This document shows positions 25,934-35,333 of a DNA stretch of 64,000 nucleotides, piece by piece (within the stretch, counting starts at the first letter, position 1; each line of letters starts with the position of its first letter). The DNA lies in assembly GCA_940671915.1 (NCBI GenBank), contig CALNVZ010002974.1, forward strand, positions 19,861,157-19,925,156. Reading direction: 5' to 3'. The notes beneath the pieces were generated by a model. That model was not told where the DNA came from, searched no databases, and saw only the letters and a list, made by a program, of their open reading frames with translations. The stretch comes from Paracentrotus lividus. Its lineage: Eukaryota > Echinodermata > Echinoidea > Camarodonta > Echinidae. The translations under genes and the position numbers were made by a program.

Positions 25934-26237
25934 AGGGGCGGATCTAGGATTTCATTACAGGGGGGGGCCCAAATCGGAAATTTCAGATTTGGTACACCCA
26001 AATTTTTTTCCCGTTACATCGGGCGAGCAAAAAGGTACACTCAATTTTGTTCACTGTCACGCTGGCCGAGCGATAAGCGGTGGGGGGGGGGGGGTAAGGT
26101 TGGGGGTCAATAGGACCAGCTGACTATTTTTACTTCGCTTTCTTCTTTTACTTTTTTTCCATCCCTATTTATTTTGATGTTGTTAGTTGCTTAGGAGAGG
26201 GGGCCGGCCCGTTCGGACCCCCTGGAGATCCGCGCCT
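25934..26237. mobile_element. Short element with AGG-GCGGATCT ends
   Basis: The left end AGGGGCGGATCT and the right end AGATCCGCGCCT are imperfect inverted repeats, each followed inward by a G-run or CCGGCCC block. Related ends with GCGCGGATCC occur in the central triplication (near 18603) and next to the N gap (near 23075), so the family is present several times. No coding frame is seen. Confidence 0.6.
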
Positions 26238-26381
26238 AGCATCCATGGCCCCTCTCCCTCTCCGGCCCTCCACCAGTCTTTAATCAGACTAGCCAAAACA
26301 TCCCAGTACTAAGATTAGAATTGAGTTCATAAAAGTTTGCCATCGGCGGATAATTATTGCTCAACAAATGTACATTTACTG

Positions 26382-26456
26382 CATATATATATATTATATA
26401 TATATATATATATACTATATATATAATATAATTATATAATAATATAGTATATTCAT
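26382..26456. repeat. (AT)n microsatellite
   Basis: An imperfect run of AT dinucleotides with a few interruptions, adjacent to the GTCACACACGTGACC copy at 26480. The counterpart is near 12715-12795. Confidence 0.9.
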
Positions 26457-28341
26457 TTTTTTCTGTACAGTTTGCCATAGGTCACACACGTGACCACTAA
26501 AATGTCCACACGTCGACCGATATCAACGATAATAAATAATAGTAAATAGTGTTGAAAAATACGCGTTGCTATCTGAAGATAGAAAGATAGTACAAAGTGA
26601 CCTCACCCAAATTCATTTGATTATATTGATACAAATGTACCAATATAACTTTCGGTTTTTGGAGGGTAAAGCCCGTGTTAAATGAATGGGGAGAGTATCG
26701 ATTCTATCGATTGCCTTGTTGCGCTAGCGCTTAATAACAGTAAAATGATGCGCACAACAGTAAATAACAATGGGTACGCGGAGCAACGATATACGTCACA
26801 ATAGCTTAATTAGCACCAAAAAAATTGCCAAAACATAAAATCAGATTAGGCAAGGTCAAAATCTAGGGGTCTATTTACTATGATAAATAGTGAACGCTCC
26901 ATCTTGCAACATCACTGGACAATATGAACTTCAAATACTAAATTATCCCTCGTGCAGATCTATTTCACCTCGGCCTGCGGCCTCGGAGAAACAAATTTCC
27001 ACTCTGGCTAATTTAGTATTTGTCGTACTTATATTCCAGTATATTGCGCGATAGATTGTACACTATCTATATAATAGATAAAAAAAAGAAATTTCAGTGA
27101 TGACTCCTATCCAGTGGTATTTTATGGTTAGCGGGTCCATAATGCATATCTCACACCAATAAGAACATTTCATTATTTCAAAACTCACAGGAATTTCAAA
27201 ATGAATTGAACTTTCAAAATCATGCCGTTCTGTGAAGTCACACACTTTTGACCTCTGACCTTGAACATGCGCATTGTAAATATCAAAAAATATTTCCAAA
27301 TGATAGCCAACAATATATATTAGCATAATATAAACATTAAATCAGTATATCTTTAAAATTGTTAGAGTTATAGCCAATTAAAGTCAAGATTTTGTATAAT
27401 TTCGGTCACACACGTGACCAAGAATGGTCCTTTGCCATAACACATACACAGCACGTACACTGCTGCAATAACCCCATGCCATGCATATAGCAAGTGGAAA
27501 ATCCAATGTTACTTGAGTCAATCATTGTCGATCATGTTTTATTATAATTAGCTTATGTGGTTAATGTTGTTTAAATCTTGCATCTGTCACATATCAATTC
27601 TAGTTGTAAACTTAAGAGATAGAGGGCGCTACCATTCAACTCAAAGCGAACGCGCCCATTGACTTTTTTTGTTTTTGGACAGTTTTTCACTTTATTTTCT
27701 TTATTGTGGCGAGCAACTACCTTTTCAAAGAAATGTTCAACTTGAATAAGTACGCTAAGAGTCTGAATTTTTTCAAAAATAGGAATAACTTATTGCAAAG
27801 GAAAAAAAAAAGTCCTGTCACTTGTGTCAATTTGAAAGCCTAGTCAGATCAAATTCCTGTACGATATGGTATATTTTGCTCTCAAAATAGCTCATGCGCT
27901 GCATATTTTTGATCCTCGATGCCGCATTATACTATTATAGCTTATTGTTCACAGGGCAATTAAAAGCTTGAATTCTCAGCTTTCCGGAGATGGTACATTC
28001 ATTTTAATTGATTAAAAAAAAGTCCTGTCACTTTGAACATAATCATAAGAGGTTCTTTCCTCGACTAGTCAATATTTACGCTTATCACATGCATATCGCA
28101 TAGAAACATGTGAACGGCGTCTTCACAAGACTTGTGACAAGGTCACAATCTATGTCATTGTTTTGAGCATCAATTTATATGAATTGCATATTCTGATTAC
28201 AACTTCAGCACAATTATGTTATAAGCTTGCCCAAATGTGTATTTCCTCCATCTGGTCTGGAGAATCTATTAACTAACAACATGATAAAAGTTCATCAATT
28301 TCTTTCATCTCTACGAGTAGATTGCTCAACCGAACGGACAA
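26457..28341. other. AT-rich intergenic stretch, no gene
   Basis: About 1.9 kb with no convincing coding region. It contains two further GGTCACACACGTGACC motifs (26480 and 27404) and a degenerate one near 27233. Reading frames are short and lack family resemblance. Confidence 0.6.
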
Positions 28342-28665
28342 CCCAGCAAACACAGAACGTTTTCAGAACGTTTTAAAAACGTTTTTTTTAAGGTCCTGTA
28401 CGTCTTCGTCCTAAATGAACGTTTTTAAAACGTTTATGGAACATTAAAGTGTGGACTTCTCATTTATGTCAAAGTTTAGGTTTTTTGAGAACATTTAAAA
28501 AACGTTTTTTGGACGTTACAAAATTCAACGTTTTGTATAGGACGTTTACAAAACGTTTGGTATAGGACGTTTACAGAACGTTTGATATAGGACCTTTACA
28601 AAACGTATGTGGACGTTTTGTACATAACGTTTACAGAACGTTTTATATACGTCCAGTTCAATAAA
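28342..28665. repeat. AACGTTTT array 1 with CCCAGCAAAC end
   Basis: Begins CCCAGCAAACACAGAACG, followed by repeated palindromic words such as AAAACGTTTT and by a tandem of about 26-30 bp units (GGACGTTTACAAAACGT) at 28537-28650. The interior of 28666-28902 is unrelated and AT-rich. Confidence 0.8.
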
Positions 28666-28902
28666 TCGATCAACTTAGAATTTTTTAAAACGAATACGTG
28701 AAGTGATCATTATCTTTTCTACGTGCAACTAAATAAAGCAAATAAAAACACAGATCACTAAAATACTATAGGCCATTTCTATATTGAAAGTGAGATTTGT
28801 TTGTTTCATTATATGTGTACACGATTTATAAATAAATAAAAAAAAAAATCAAATCATTTCATACGCGATGATCTTTACACATCAACGAATCGATGACGTC
28901 AT

Positions 28903-29826
28903 CCCAGCAAACACAGAACATTTTCAGAATGTTACAAAATGTAACTATTTAATCAAAACGTTCACAAAACGATTTGATTGAACCTTATAATGAGACTTGT
29001 TTTATGAACGTTTTTTATACGTCCAAATGGGACCTTATGCAAATGAGAAGGTGATTAGCATATAATACGTTAGACATATCAAAATAAACGTGTTTATTGA
29101 AATTATTTCCATTTAACAGTAATAAATTCATTCTTTGGTGTTTCATTTTATTGTAATATTGATCTGAAACACACATAAATATAAAGAACACTAATTCAGA
29201 ATTGGAATGTACTGAAATAACAAATAAAGTAATAACTAACCATCACAAACAATACTTTCAATAAAATATAAATTTTAGTGTTAAATCCTAATGATATCCA
29301 GGAAAGTCTGCTTCTAAGCATGATTTAGATTGGAGACACTTCACTCTTAAGTGCCATTCCACAAATGGTGGCCAAGGGTTTGAGGTGCATGAATCATATA
29401 ACATTGTATTTATTATATTGTTTACAAAAGTTTTCAAGAGGTTTCCAAAGGTTTTTTTAAAGGTTTTCTAGACGTTCTTAAAACGTTTTCAGTACATTTC
29501 AAGGTTTTAATAACGTTTTAAAAACGTTTTAAGAATGTTCCAAACGTTTTTTTAAAGGTTTTCTGCATGTTCTAACAACGTCCACAATATATTTAGAACG
29601 TTTTCAAAAGGTTTTGTTTACGTCTCGAGCTTCCGAAAGGTTTTTAAAGGTTTTTTATTGGTTCTTTTAACGTTTATAAAACGTTTTTAAAACGTCCAAT
29701 AAAACGTTTTTAAAACGTCTAAAACCTACCACGTTTTGACGTCCATAAAACGTTTTCACAAAACGTGCAAAAAACCAACTTGGAACGTTTTTAAAACGTT
29801 TTAAAAACGTCCGTTTGTTAGTTGGG
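28903..29826. mobile_element. Element with AACGTT-rich subterminal arrays
   Basis: The left end CCCAGCAAACACAGAAC and the right end (minus strand CCCAACTAACAAACGGACG, ending at 29826) form imperfect inverted termini. Each is followed inward by dense AACGTT words, about 130 bp on the left and 400 bp on the right. The central 29040-29420 is unique and non-coding. This suggests a non-autonomous DNA transposon. The right end abuts the 3' end of the LINE. Confidence 0.6.
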
Positions 29827-29974
29827 AATACCATTCCATTCCAGGGAAGTCTTCTTACGCGAGTTTTTGTGAGCTAATTTATTATTGCAGCCAGCTTGGA
29901 TCTTGGATCTTGGATGAGTTCCTCCTGAATGTTCCGCTGGGGAATTTTAACTGGAGGTGTGGTGTCGAATGGTT

Positions 29975-30523
29975 TTAATTTGGTTTGGGGGGGGGGGGGT
30001 TAAATGAATTTGACAACTCTATTTTGAAGGATGAAGTTGTCTCTTTGGTGATTATTGAAGGAGGCAGTTTATTCCAATCCTTTGTAGTCTTTGGAAAGAA
30101 CGAGTTCGTGAAGACGTCAGTTCTTGTATGGTTTAATTGAAATTGTTTATCGTGGCCCCTAGTTCTGCTATGGGTCTTGGGAGTGATGTACTGTTGGACG
30201 TCAATATCAAGTTCCCCGTTCAGAATCTTGAAGAAGCATGTCAACCTTGTTGTACGCCGCCTGATTTGTAGGGGTGACCATCCCAGAGATTCTTTCAGGT
30301 GTGTGACATTAGATTCCCTGCCGTAGGTGGATGTGGCGAATCTGGCAGCAGCATTCTAGACTCTCTCCAGGTCTTTGATGTTCTTAGCAGTGAAGGGGTC
30401 CCAGGCTGCTGATGCATAATCCAAATGGGGCCGGACAAGTGTTTTGTATAGCTTCTCCTTTGTTGTTTTTGAAGTATGGTGGAAATTCCTCCTCAGGAAG
30501 TTTAGGACTCTGAAGGCTTTACC
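29975..30523 (-). pseudogene. LINE C-terminal region after RT
   Basis: Same frame as the RT palm. It reads GKAFRVLNFLRRNF, then LDYASAAWDP, a TAG at 30356-30358 where NAAARF follows, then FTNSFFPKTTKDWNKLPPSI. These phrases are typical of the C-terminal domain of CR1/L2-type LINE proteins. A run of G on the + strand near 29988-30000 encodes the final prolines. The two stops show that the element is dead. Confidence 0.85.
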
Positions 30524-31126
30524 CTAATTGGCATAGCTTACTTGGGCATTCCATCTCAGATCATTTTGGATGTGGACGCCGAGGTATTTACTGTCCTGCG
30601 TTTCCTTGAGGTTGACTACAATCATGTTGTATGAAGGGTGGGTTTGATTTCTGCTTCTGGAGATCCGCATGGTGGTGCATTTAGAATGGTTGAATCTCAT
30701 GCCCCACCTATCTGCCCAGTCAACCATCCTATTCAGGTCTTGTTGGAGGGTGATTTCGTCTCTAGGTGATTTGATGGAGTTGTAAACAAGACAGTCGTCA
30801 GCAAATAACCTGACGGTGCTGGTTACTCCCTCATGTATGTTGTTTATATACAACAGGAACAGGTGGGGTCCTAGAACTGTGCCCTGGGGTGCTCCACTAA
30901 GTACTGGAGACCAGTCAGACGATTTTCCATTCACTATCACTCTTTGAAATCTTTTAGTGAGGAAGGATGATATCCATTTCTTTGTTGCAGATCGGATGCC
31001 ATAGAAATCTAGTTTGATGAGTAGGCGTTGATGAGGCATGACGTCGAAAGCTTTAGCAAAATCGAGCACAGCCATATCAGTTGTAAGCTTATCATCAAAG
31101 TTCTTTGTTAAGTCATGGAGGGTCAC
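30524..31126 (-). pseudogene. LINE reverse transcriptase, palm with F-A-D-D
   Basis: A 200-residue frame with LDFAKAFD (catalytic aspartate block A), GAPQGTVLGP (block B), the catalytic F-A-D-D (block C) and the downstream KCTTMRIS and KYLGVHI blocks. This is the polymerase core that copies element RNA at the nicked target. It ends at a TAG where related elements read through into GKAFRVLNFL, so this stop is a disabling mutation. Confidence 0.9.
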
Positions 31127-31989
31127 AATGAGCTGAGTTTCACATAGGATCTGGCTTTACGAAACGCATGCTGGAAATCAGAGAGGACATCATGTTGAGA
31201 AAGATGTTTCATGAGATTGCTGTCTATAATGTGCTCGATGAGCTTACAGGAGGTACAGGTTAAGGAGACTGGTCGGTAGTTTGCTGGATCAGTAGTTCCA
31301 CCTTTCTTGTAGATGGGGGTGATATTAGCTCTTCTCAATAGTGGTAGCTCCCCTGTGTCTATTGATTGCTGGAAAATGTGCTGGAGTATACTTGCGATTT
31401 CTACTGCAGCTAACCTGAGGGCTTGGTTTGGTATGTTGTCAGGACCAATGGCCTTGGAGACATTTATATTTTGCAGCAATTTCCTTACTCCTTCTTCAGT
31501 TATTAATATTGGGGGCATTTCAGGAATGGGGTTGCCTTGCATTGATGGCATGAAGCTGGGGTTGCAATCTTCACGTGTAAAGATGCTATCAAACTGATCA
31601 GCAAGGGCTTTGGCTTTATCCAGGTCATCAGTGAGGAGGTTACCATTTACTTTGAGAGGTTGAATGCCGGTACTTTCGCTTCTTCTTGACTTTACATAGC
31701 GCCAGAAGGATTTGATGTTATCAGAGTCCATGATGGATGCGACGTAATTCCTATGGGCCCGTCTGATAGATTTATCAGTTTTTTTCCGAAAATTAGTGAA
31801 GTTTACCCAATCCTTGCGATCACCAGATCTTTTTGCTTTGATGTAGAGTTTCTCCTTTTTCTTACAGAGACGTTTGAGTTTACTTGTGAACCAGGGTGAT
31901 CGCATACGCCCCTTGACCCACTTTGAAGGGACGACTTCATCGACAACGTTGCACAGCTTCTTGCGGAACCAGGACCAGTTGTCTTCCAC
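31123..31989 (-). pseudogene. LINE reverse transcriptase, N-terminal part
   Basis: A 288-residue frame. The linker region (residues 1-150, rich in K and R, including SPWFTSKLKRLCKKKEKLY) precedes RT block 1, with K-A-x-G-P-D-N-I-P near residue 183 and ANITPIYKKGG plus NYRPVSLT near residues 225-250. At QHAFRKARS the expected continuation C-E-T-Q-L-I lies in another frame, so one base is gained or lost at about 31150. The left arm carries the same out-of-frame junction. Confidence 0.88.
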
Positions 31990-32099
31990 AGTTTTGTTTC
32001 CGGGGTTACGACCAAAAAATTAAGTGCGGAGATTTGCTGCTCTCGACTTGAACTCCTCTTACGAGGAGGCAGGGGGGGGGGGGTATTGTTATCTTCATC

Positions 32100-32414
32100 G
32101 AAACTGACGCTTTGATGATGCAGTGATCGCTGATTCTATGGGGATGGCTCAACATTTGACATTAGGAATGGGTGGGTAGTCAACAGCAGATCAAGTGTAT
32201 TTTTAGTTCCATTTGAGTCCTGACGAGTGGGGAATTTTACCATCTGAGTGAGGTGGCTTTCTTGGAGTAAGTTGATGAGTGCATTCTGAAGGACATTCTT
32301 GGGCTCCATCGTATCATTTGTCCAATCAAGTCCTGGGACGTTGAAATCTCCTCCGAGTATTATATGTTGTGATTTCGTACTCTTATAGATATCAGCAAGT
32401 GAATCACCTAGCAT
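32100..32414 (-). pseudogene. LINE AP endonuclease, C-terminal half
   Basis: Contains IILGGDFNVPGLDW, the endonuclease D-x-N catalytic block, then NTLDLLLT. The final catalytic motif R-I-S-D-H-C is present at about 32120-32135, but one base out of frame with the preceding part. It belongs to the same LINE as the neighbouring segments. Confidence 0.83.
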
Positions 32415-32528
32415 CTCAAAGGCAAAAGAATTTTCATTTGGTGGTCGATAGAAAGTACCTATATGTACGGTGTGATTCGGGAGCGAAGTTTGGCACCAGG
32501 CAGATTCAATGCCAGCTTGAGGAACATC

Positions 32529-32882
32529 TTACCGTTCAAAACAAGGAATGTCTTTGTTTACTGTAATGAAAACTCCTCCTCCGGTGGAGTTCCTGTCATT
32601 TCTGAACACATTAACGTTGTTCGGGAAGATTTCAGAAGAGTTTATACTTGGATCTAACCATGATTCCGTTCCAATGACAACTTCAGGTTTTTCCTTCTCC
32701 ATTAGTGTTTCAAGGACAGCGACTTTCCCTCTAATACTCCTACAGTTTACTACAATAACCTTGAGATCACTACAATGCTTGTTCGTTTTCCCCTTAAGTG
32801 GTTTAGGTTTTACATGATCAGCAGGTTTTACATGATCAGCAGGTTGTCGGTCATACGCTCCTACAGCTTGGCTTTCATTCAA
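32529..32882 (-). pseudogene. LINE AP endonuclease, N-terminal half
   Basis: A 117-residue frame containing VVNCRSIRGK, the metal-binding T-E-S-W-L-D motif and the segment RNDRNSTGGGVFITV, all typical of the apurinic-like endonuclease of non-LTR retrotransposons that nicks target DNA. A short duplicated hexapeptide (ADHVKP) lies near residues 15-26. The frame stops before the catalytic GGDFN part, which continues in another frame at 32414. Confidence 0.85.
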
Positions 32883-33167
32883 GACACTATGTGTTGACTT
32901 GTTTTTCCCTGTAACGATTTCCCAGGATCCTATATCTGCATAGTTTGACCTTGAGATCTTGATGGGAGAAACAGTTTGTAAATCTACTCGTTGCCAGTTT
33001 TGACCAGATTATAGGTTGACTTTCCGGTCAGATTTCTTTGTGCAGGGAGAAGACGAGTTATTTGGATGTATAACATTATCTTGACTAATCAATTTCCCCT
33101 CGTCTACATTCACGACTTCTCCAGAGGATGAGGAAAATGTCAAAGGAGTTGTCATTTAATTGGTAGG

Positions 33168-33503
33168 CTACCATGCAGAACTTGAAGGTTCTAAGTTTAA
33201 ATCATTACACGTTGGGCATATCCAGACAAGGCTTGTGTGTTCAACATGAAGTGTCATAGTAGCATTCGTAATTCCAGAACAGTTTTCATGAAACCATATA
33301 TCACAATTTGAACACTGGATACAATCAGATTTGACAGCATAGCCACAGAGACCGCAAGGAAATTTTGGTTTGCGGCCACGACGCTTCTTCCTAATATCAG
33401 GATGTGTATTTGATTTTGGTTCATTTTCAGGACCTGGGTTTAAGTTTATATCACCAGCTAACAAGTTGATCAATATAAACTGTGGTAATCTACCACGGGG
33501 CAA
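33168..33503 (-). pseudogene. LINE N-terminal segment: 2A-like motif and PHD-type finger
   Basis: A 111-residue segment. Residues 17-25 read G-D-I-N-L-N-P-G-P, the ribosome-skipping 2A consensus with N in place of the usual E. The hydrophobic run FILINLLA lies just before it, as in 2A peptides. Residues about 49-100 contain a cysteine/histidine series C-x2-C, C-x2-C, H-x4-C and C-x2-C, matching a PHD-type zinc finger. Such fingers and 2A sequences are known from CR1-like retrotransposons of sea urchins and other invertebrates. Whether this 2A variant is active is unknown. Confidence 0.82.
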
Positions 33504-33929
33504 TCCGAGAACCGGGTGCTGAGATTATCTTCAGGCTTCTCCAGATCTAGGTTTAGTTGCACATGAGAACGAGATGAGATATGCTTCATCTAAGTTAATT
33601 TAAAAAAAAGCTGTATAGATTTCTGCGCTTCTCAGCCGTATTTCCAACGTCACTTTGTTGCGTCTGGCCTCTTATGCGGCGGTCACAACTCGCCGTACCA
33701 TCGACGTGCAACTCCCTACGATGGATTTCGTAGAAAATTCGTGCAGCGGTGGTACCTCGCAGGTACAATGCATGTACGACGCGCAGGAAGTTTTTACAAT
33801 ACCCTTACTATAGAATTGCAGGAATCGCAGAAGTTGAATTAGGACCTGTGCGTGCATTGCACATACAACGCAGGCTACGTCGATGGCACATGCCCCGTAG
33901 CCTACGACGAGTTGTGACCGCCGCACTAG

Positions 33930-34390
33930 TGGGGCAAAATTGACTCCGTGCATATTTTGTTGGGGCAAAATGGTACCCTATTATGGGGTACCGTTTTGCC
34001 CCGTAAGAAATAATCAACTCCTGGGGACTGATTTGTCAAAATTTGTTCAAGTTGGCAAAATAAATGTACTTTTGGAAGTCTCCAGAAGGGATGCGAGCAC
34101 ACCAAATTCTCCCCAGGGTCAGCCAAATTATGGTCCTTTTTGCCCCACACCATTGGGTTCCATTTTGCCCCAAGCAGAAATACCCTACATCAGAGGGGTA
34201 CACATTTTTGAATGGCACCCCCCTCTGTAGGTATTGATTTTTTTCGATGAAACTTCAGTGGTAAATTGGTGCAGCAATGCCTCATTTACTGCAATACATT
34301 TTATAGAAAGAAATACTTTTGATGTCAAGCTATGAGAAAGTTCCGTTTTGCCCCTAGGGTCCGTTATGCCCCACCTTCCCCTACGTAGAA
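33930..34390. mobile_element. Element rich in GGGGCAAAAYGG phrases
   Basis: Begins near GTGGGGCAAAATTGACTCC and ends with (minus strand) GTAGGGGAAGGTGGGGCATA. Internal copies of GGGGCAAAATGG or its complement occur at 33963, 33993, 34140, 34165 and 34350. It lies just inside the 110-bp inverted repeat. No coding frame is seen. It resembles the small non-autonomous element at 23192-24034 in organisation. Confidence 0.55.
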
Positions 34391-34498
34391 AGTTCAACGA
34401 ACCGTTAAATCTGTTTACACTCAAACAGCATGTGGAGCGATAAAATGCACATGCTCTGACAGAGGTTAAGTTTGTAGCGTGTTTCTGAGTGAGATAGG
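34380..34498 (-). repeat. Inverted ~110-bp repeat, partner of 23088-23200
   Basis: Reverse complement of the 23088-23200 block with about 85-90% identity, including CTCAAACAGCATGTGGAGCG. The distance between partners is 11.3 kb. Confidence 0.75.
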
Positions 34499-34784
34499 AG
34501 CCACTGTAACAATAATTGCTACATTACATTACATGTTTGCATATTGATGTAAATTGAATTTTAAGTGGAATGTGGAAAGGAAAATGACACGATTGCACTT
34601 AAAATGGGAAGGAAGGCCTGTGGGCCATGGAAATTCAGTTATCCTATTCCTTTCCAGGCAGCCTTATCGGGTGCATAAGTGCCTACAGAACTGTGTCAAT
34701 TCCTTTTCAATTGTATGTATATCAATTATATTTCATTGCCATTATATTGTATCATGTATTTCATGTATGAAAGTGCCGAATAAA

Positions 34785-34833
34785 ATAATAATAATAATAA
34801 TAACAACGTAGTGAATATATGGCACTCTTTGTA

Positions 34834-34883
<50 letters not shown>
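34785..34883. repeat. ATA/ATT microsatellite and 46-base T-run
   Basis: Repeated AAT triplets at 34787-34803, followed at 34838-34883 by an uninterrupted T-run. An AAAT repeat lies further downstream at 35084-35106. All are upstream of CASC3 exon 1. Confidence 0.9.
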
Positions 34884-34886
<3 letters not shown>

Positions 34887-35169
34887 AAGTAGGCCTTAAA
34901 ACTTATGTTTTTAAAATTAAAATTCGATGCTATCGCAAGCAAAATTTGTGACATAATTTCTTCGGAGCAACTGAATATTGTCATTACACTAATTTATTTT
35001 CCCAAAAAATGGATAGTAGTGTGTGATCAAAGAGAGGGGTTCTACAAAGAGTTTTTTGGATGAAAGAATCTCAAAGAATGAAAAATAAATAAATAAATAA
35101 ATAAATGAATATAAAAAAGACAGTCTAGGCCTAGTCAAAATCTGGGCGCCCAGGCCCAGCGCGCGCAAG

Positions 35170-35196
35170 CACGTGGAATAAACCGGTTAACCGGTT
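35170..35196. promoter_or_regulatory. Candidate CASC3 promoter sites: E-box and double AACCGGTT
   Basis: A CACGTG E-box at 35170-35175 is followed by the perfect 16-bp palindrome AACCGGTTAACCGGTT at 35181-35196, 51 bp before the CASC3 start codon. AACCGGTT is the known Grainyhead-family consensus, here in two abutting copies. No TATA box is evident. The left-arm copy retains only TTAACCGGTTT. Use as a promoter element is inferred. Confidence 0.45.
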
Positions 35197-35246
35197 GTGT
35201 TTAACCTTTGACCTCGCTCGATCCAGCGATTCGATAAGTGTACGAA

Positions 35247-35333
35247 ATGGCGGACAGACGACGTCGAAGACGAGTTCGACTTGATGACAGTGAAACCAAG
35301 AATGAAGAAGACATTATTAACAGCTCTGGAGAT
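35247..35333 (+). CDS. CASC3: CASC3 exon 1
   Basis: Encodes 29 residues beginning MADRRRRRRVRLDDSE. The start MADRRR is shared with vertebrate CASC3, which fixes the initiator ATG at 35247. An upstream in-frame GTG is ignored. The exon ends in phase 0 before GTAAGT at 35334. A noisy inverted copy lies at 3214-3301. Confidence 0.93.

Larger units (their letters stand above)
29827..33600 (-). mobile_element. CR1/L2-like non-LTR retrotransposon, degenerate
   Basis: On the minus strand, in order: 2A-like peptide, PHD-type zinc finger, AP-type endonuclease, reverse transcriptase with F-A-D-D, and the C-terminal region typical of CR1/L2 LINEs. The insertion is close to full length but inactive. 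I count frameshifts between finger and endonuclease, within the endonuclease (about 32130-32160 and between 32414 and 32529) and at about 31150 in RT, plus stop codons at 30524-30526 and 30356-30358. The 5' limit near 33600 is approximate. It lies upstream of CASC3 and in opposite orientation. A noisy mirror copy is at 5140-8947. Confidence 0.9.

Noticed and set aside
28342..29826. CRISPR-like array of regularly repeated AACGTTTT words
   Set aside because: The locus is eukaryotic; words are short, palindromic and irregularly spaced without unique spacers, as in transposon subterminal repeats.
30524..33503. Functional host gene encoding a PHD-finger or endonuclease protein
   Set aside because: The order finger-endonuclease-RT and the stops and frameshifts identify a dead LINE.
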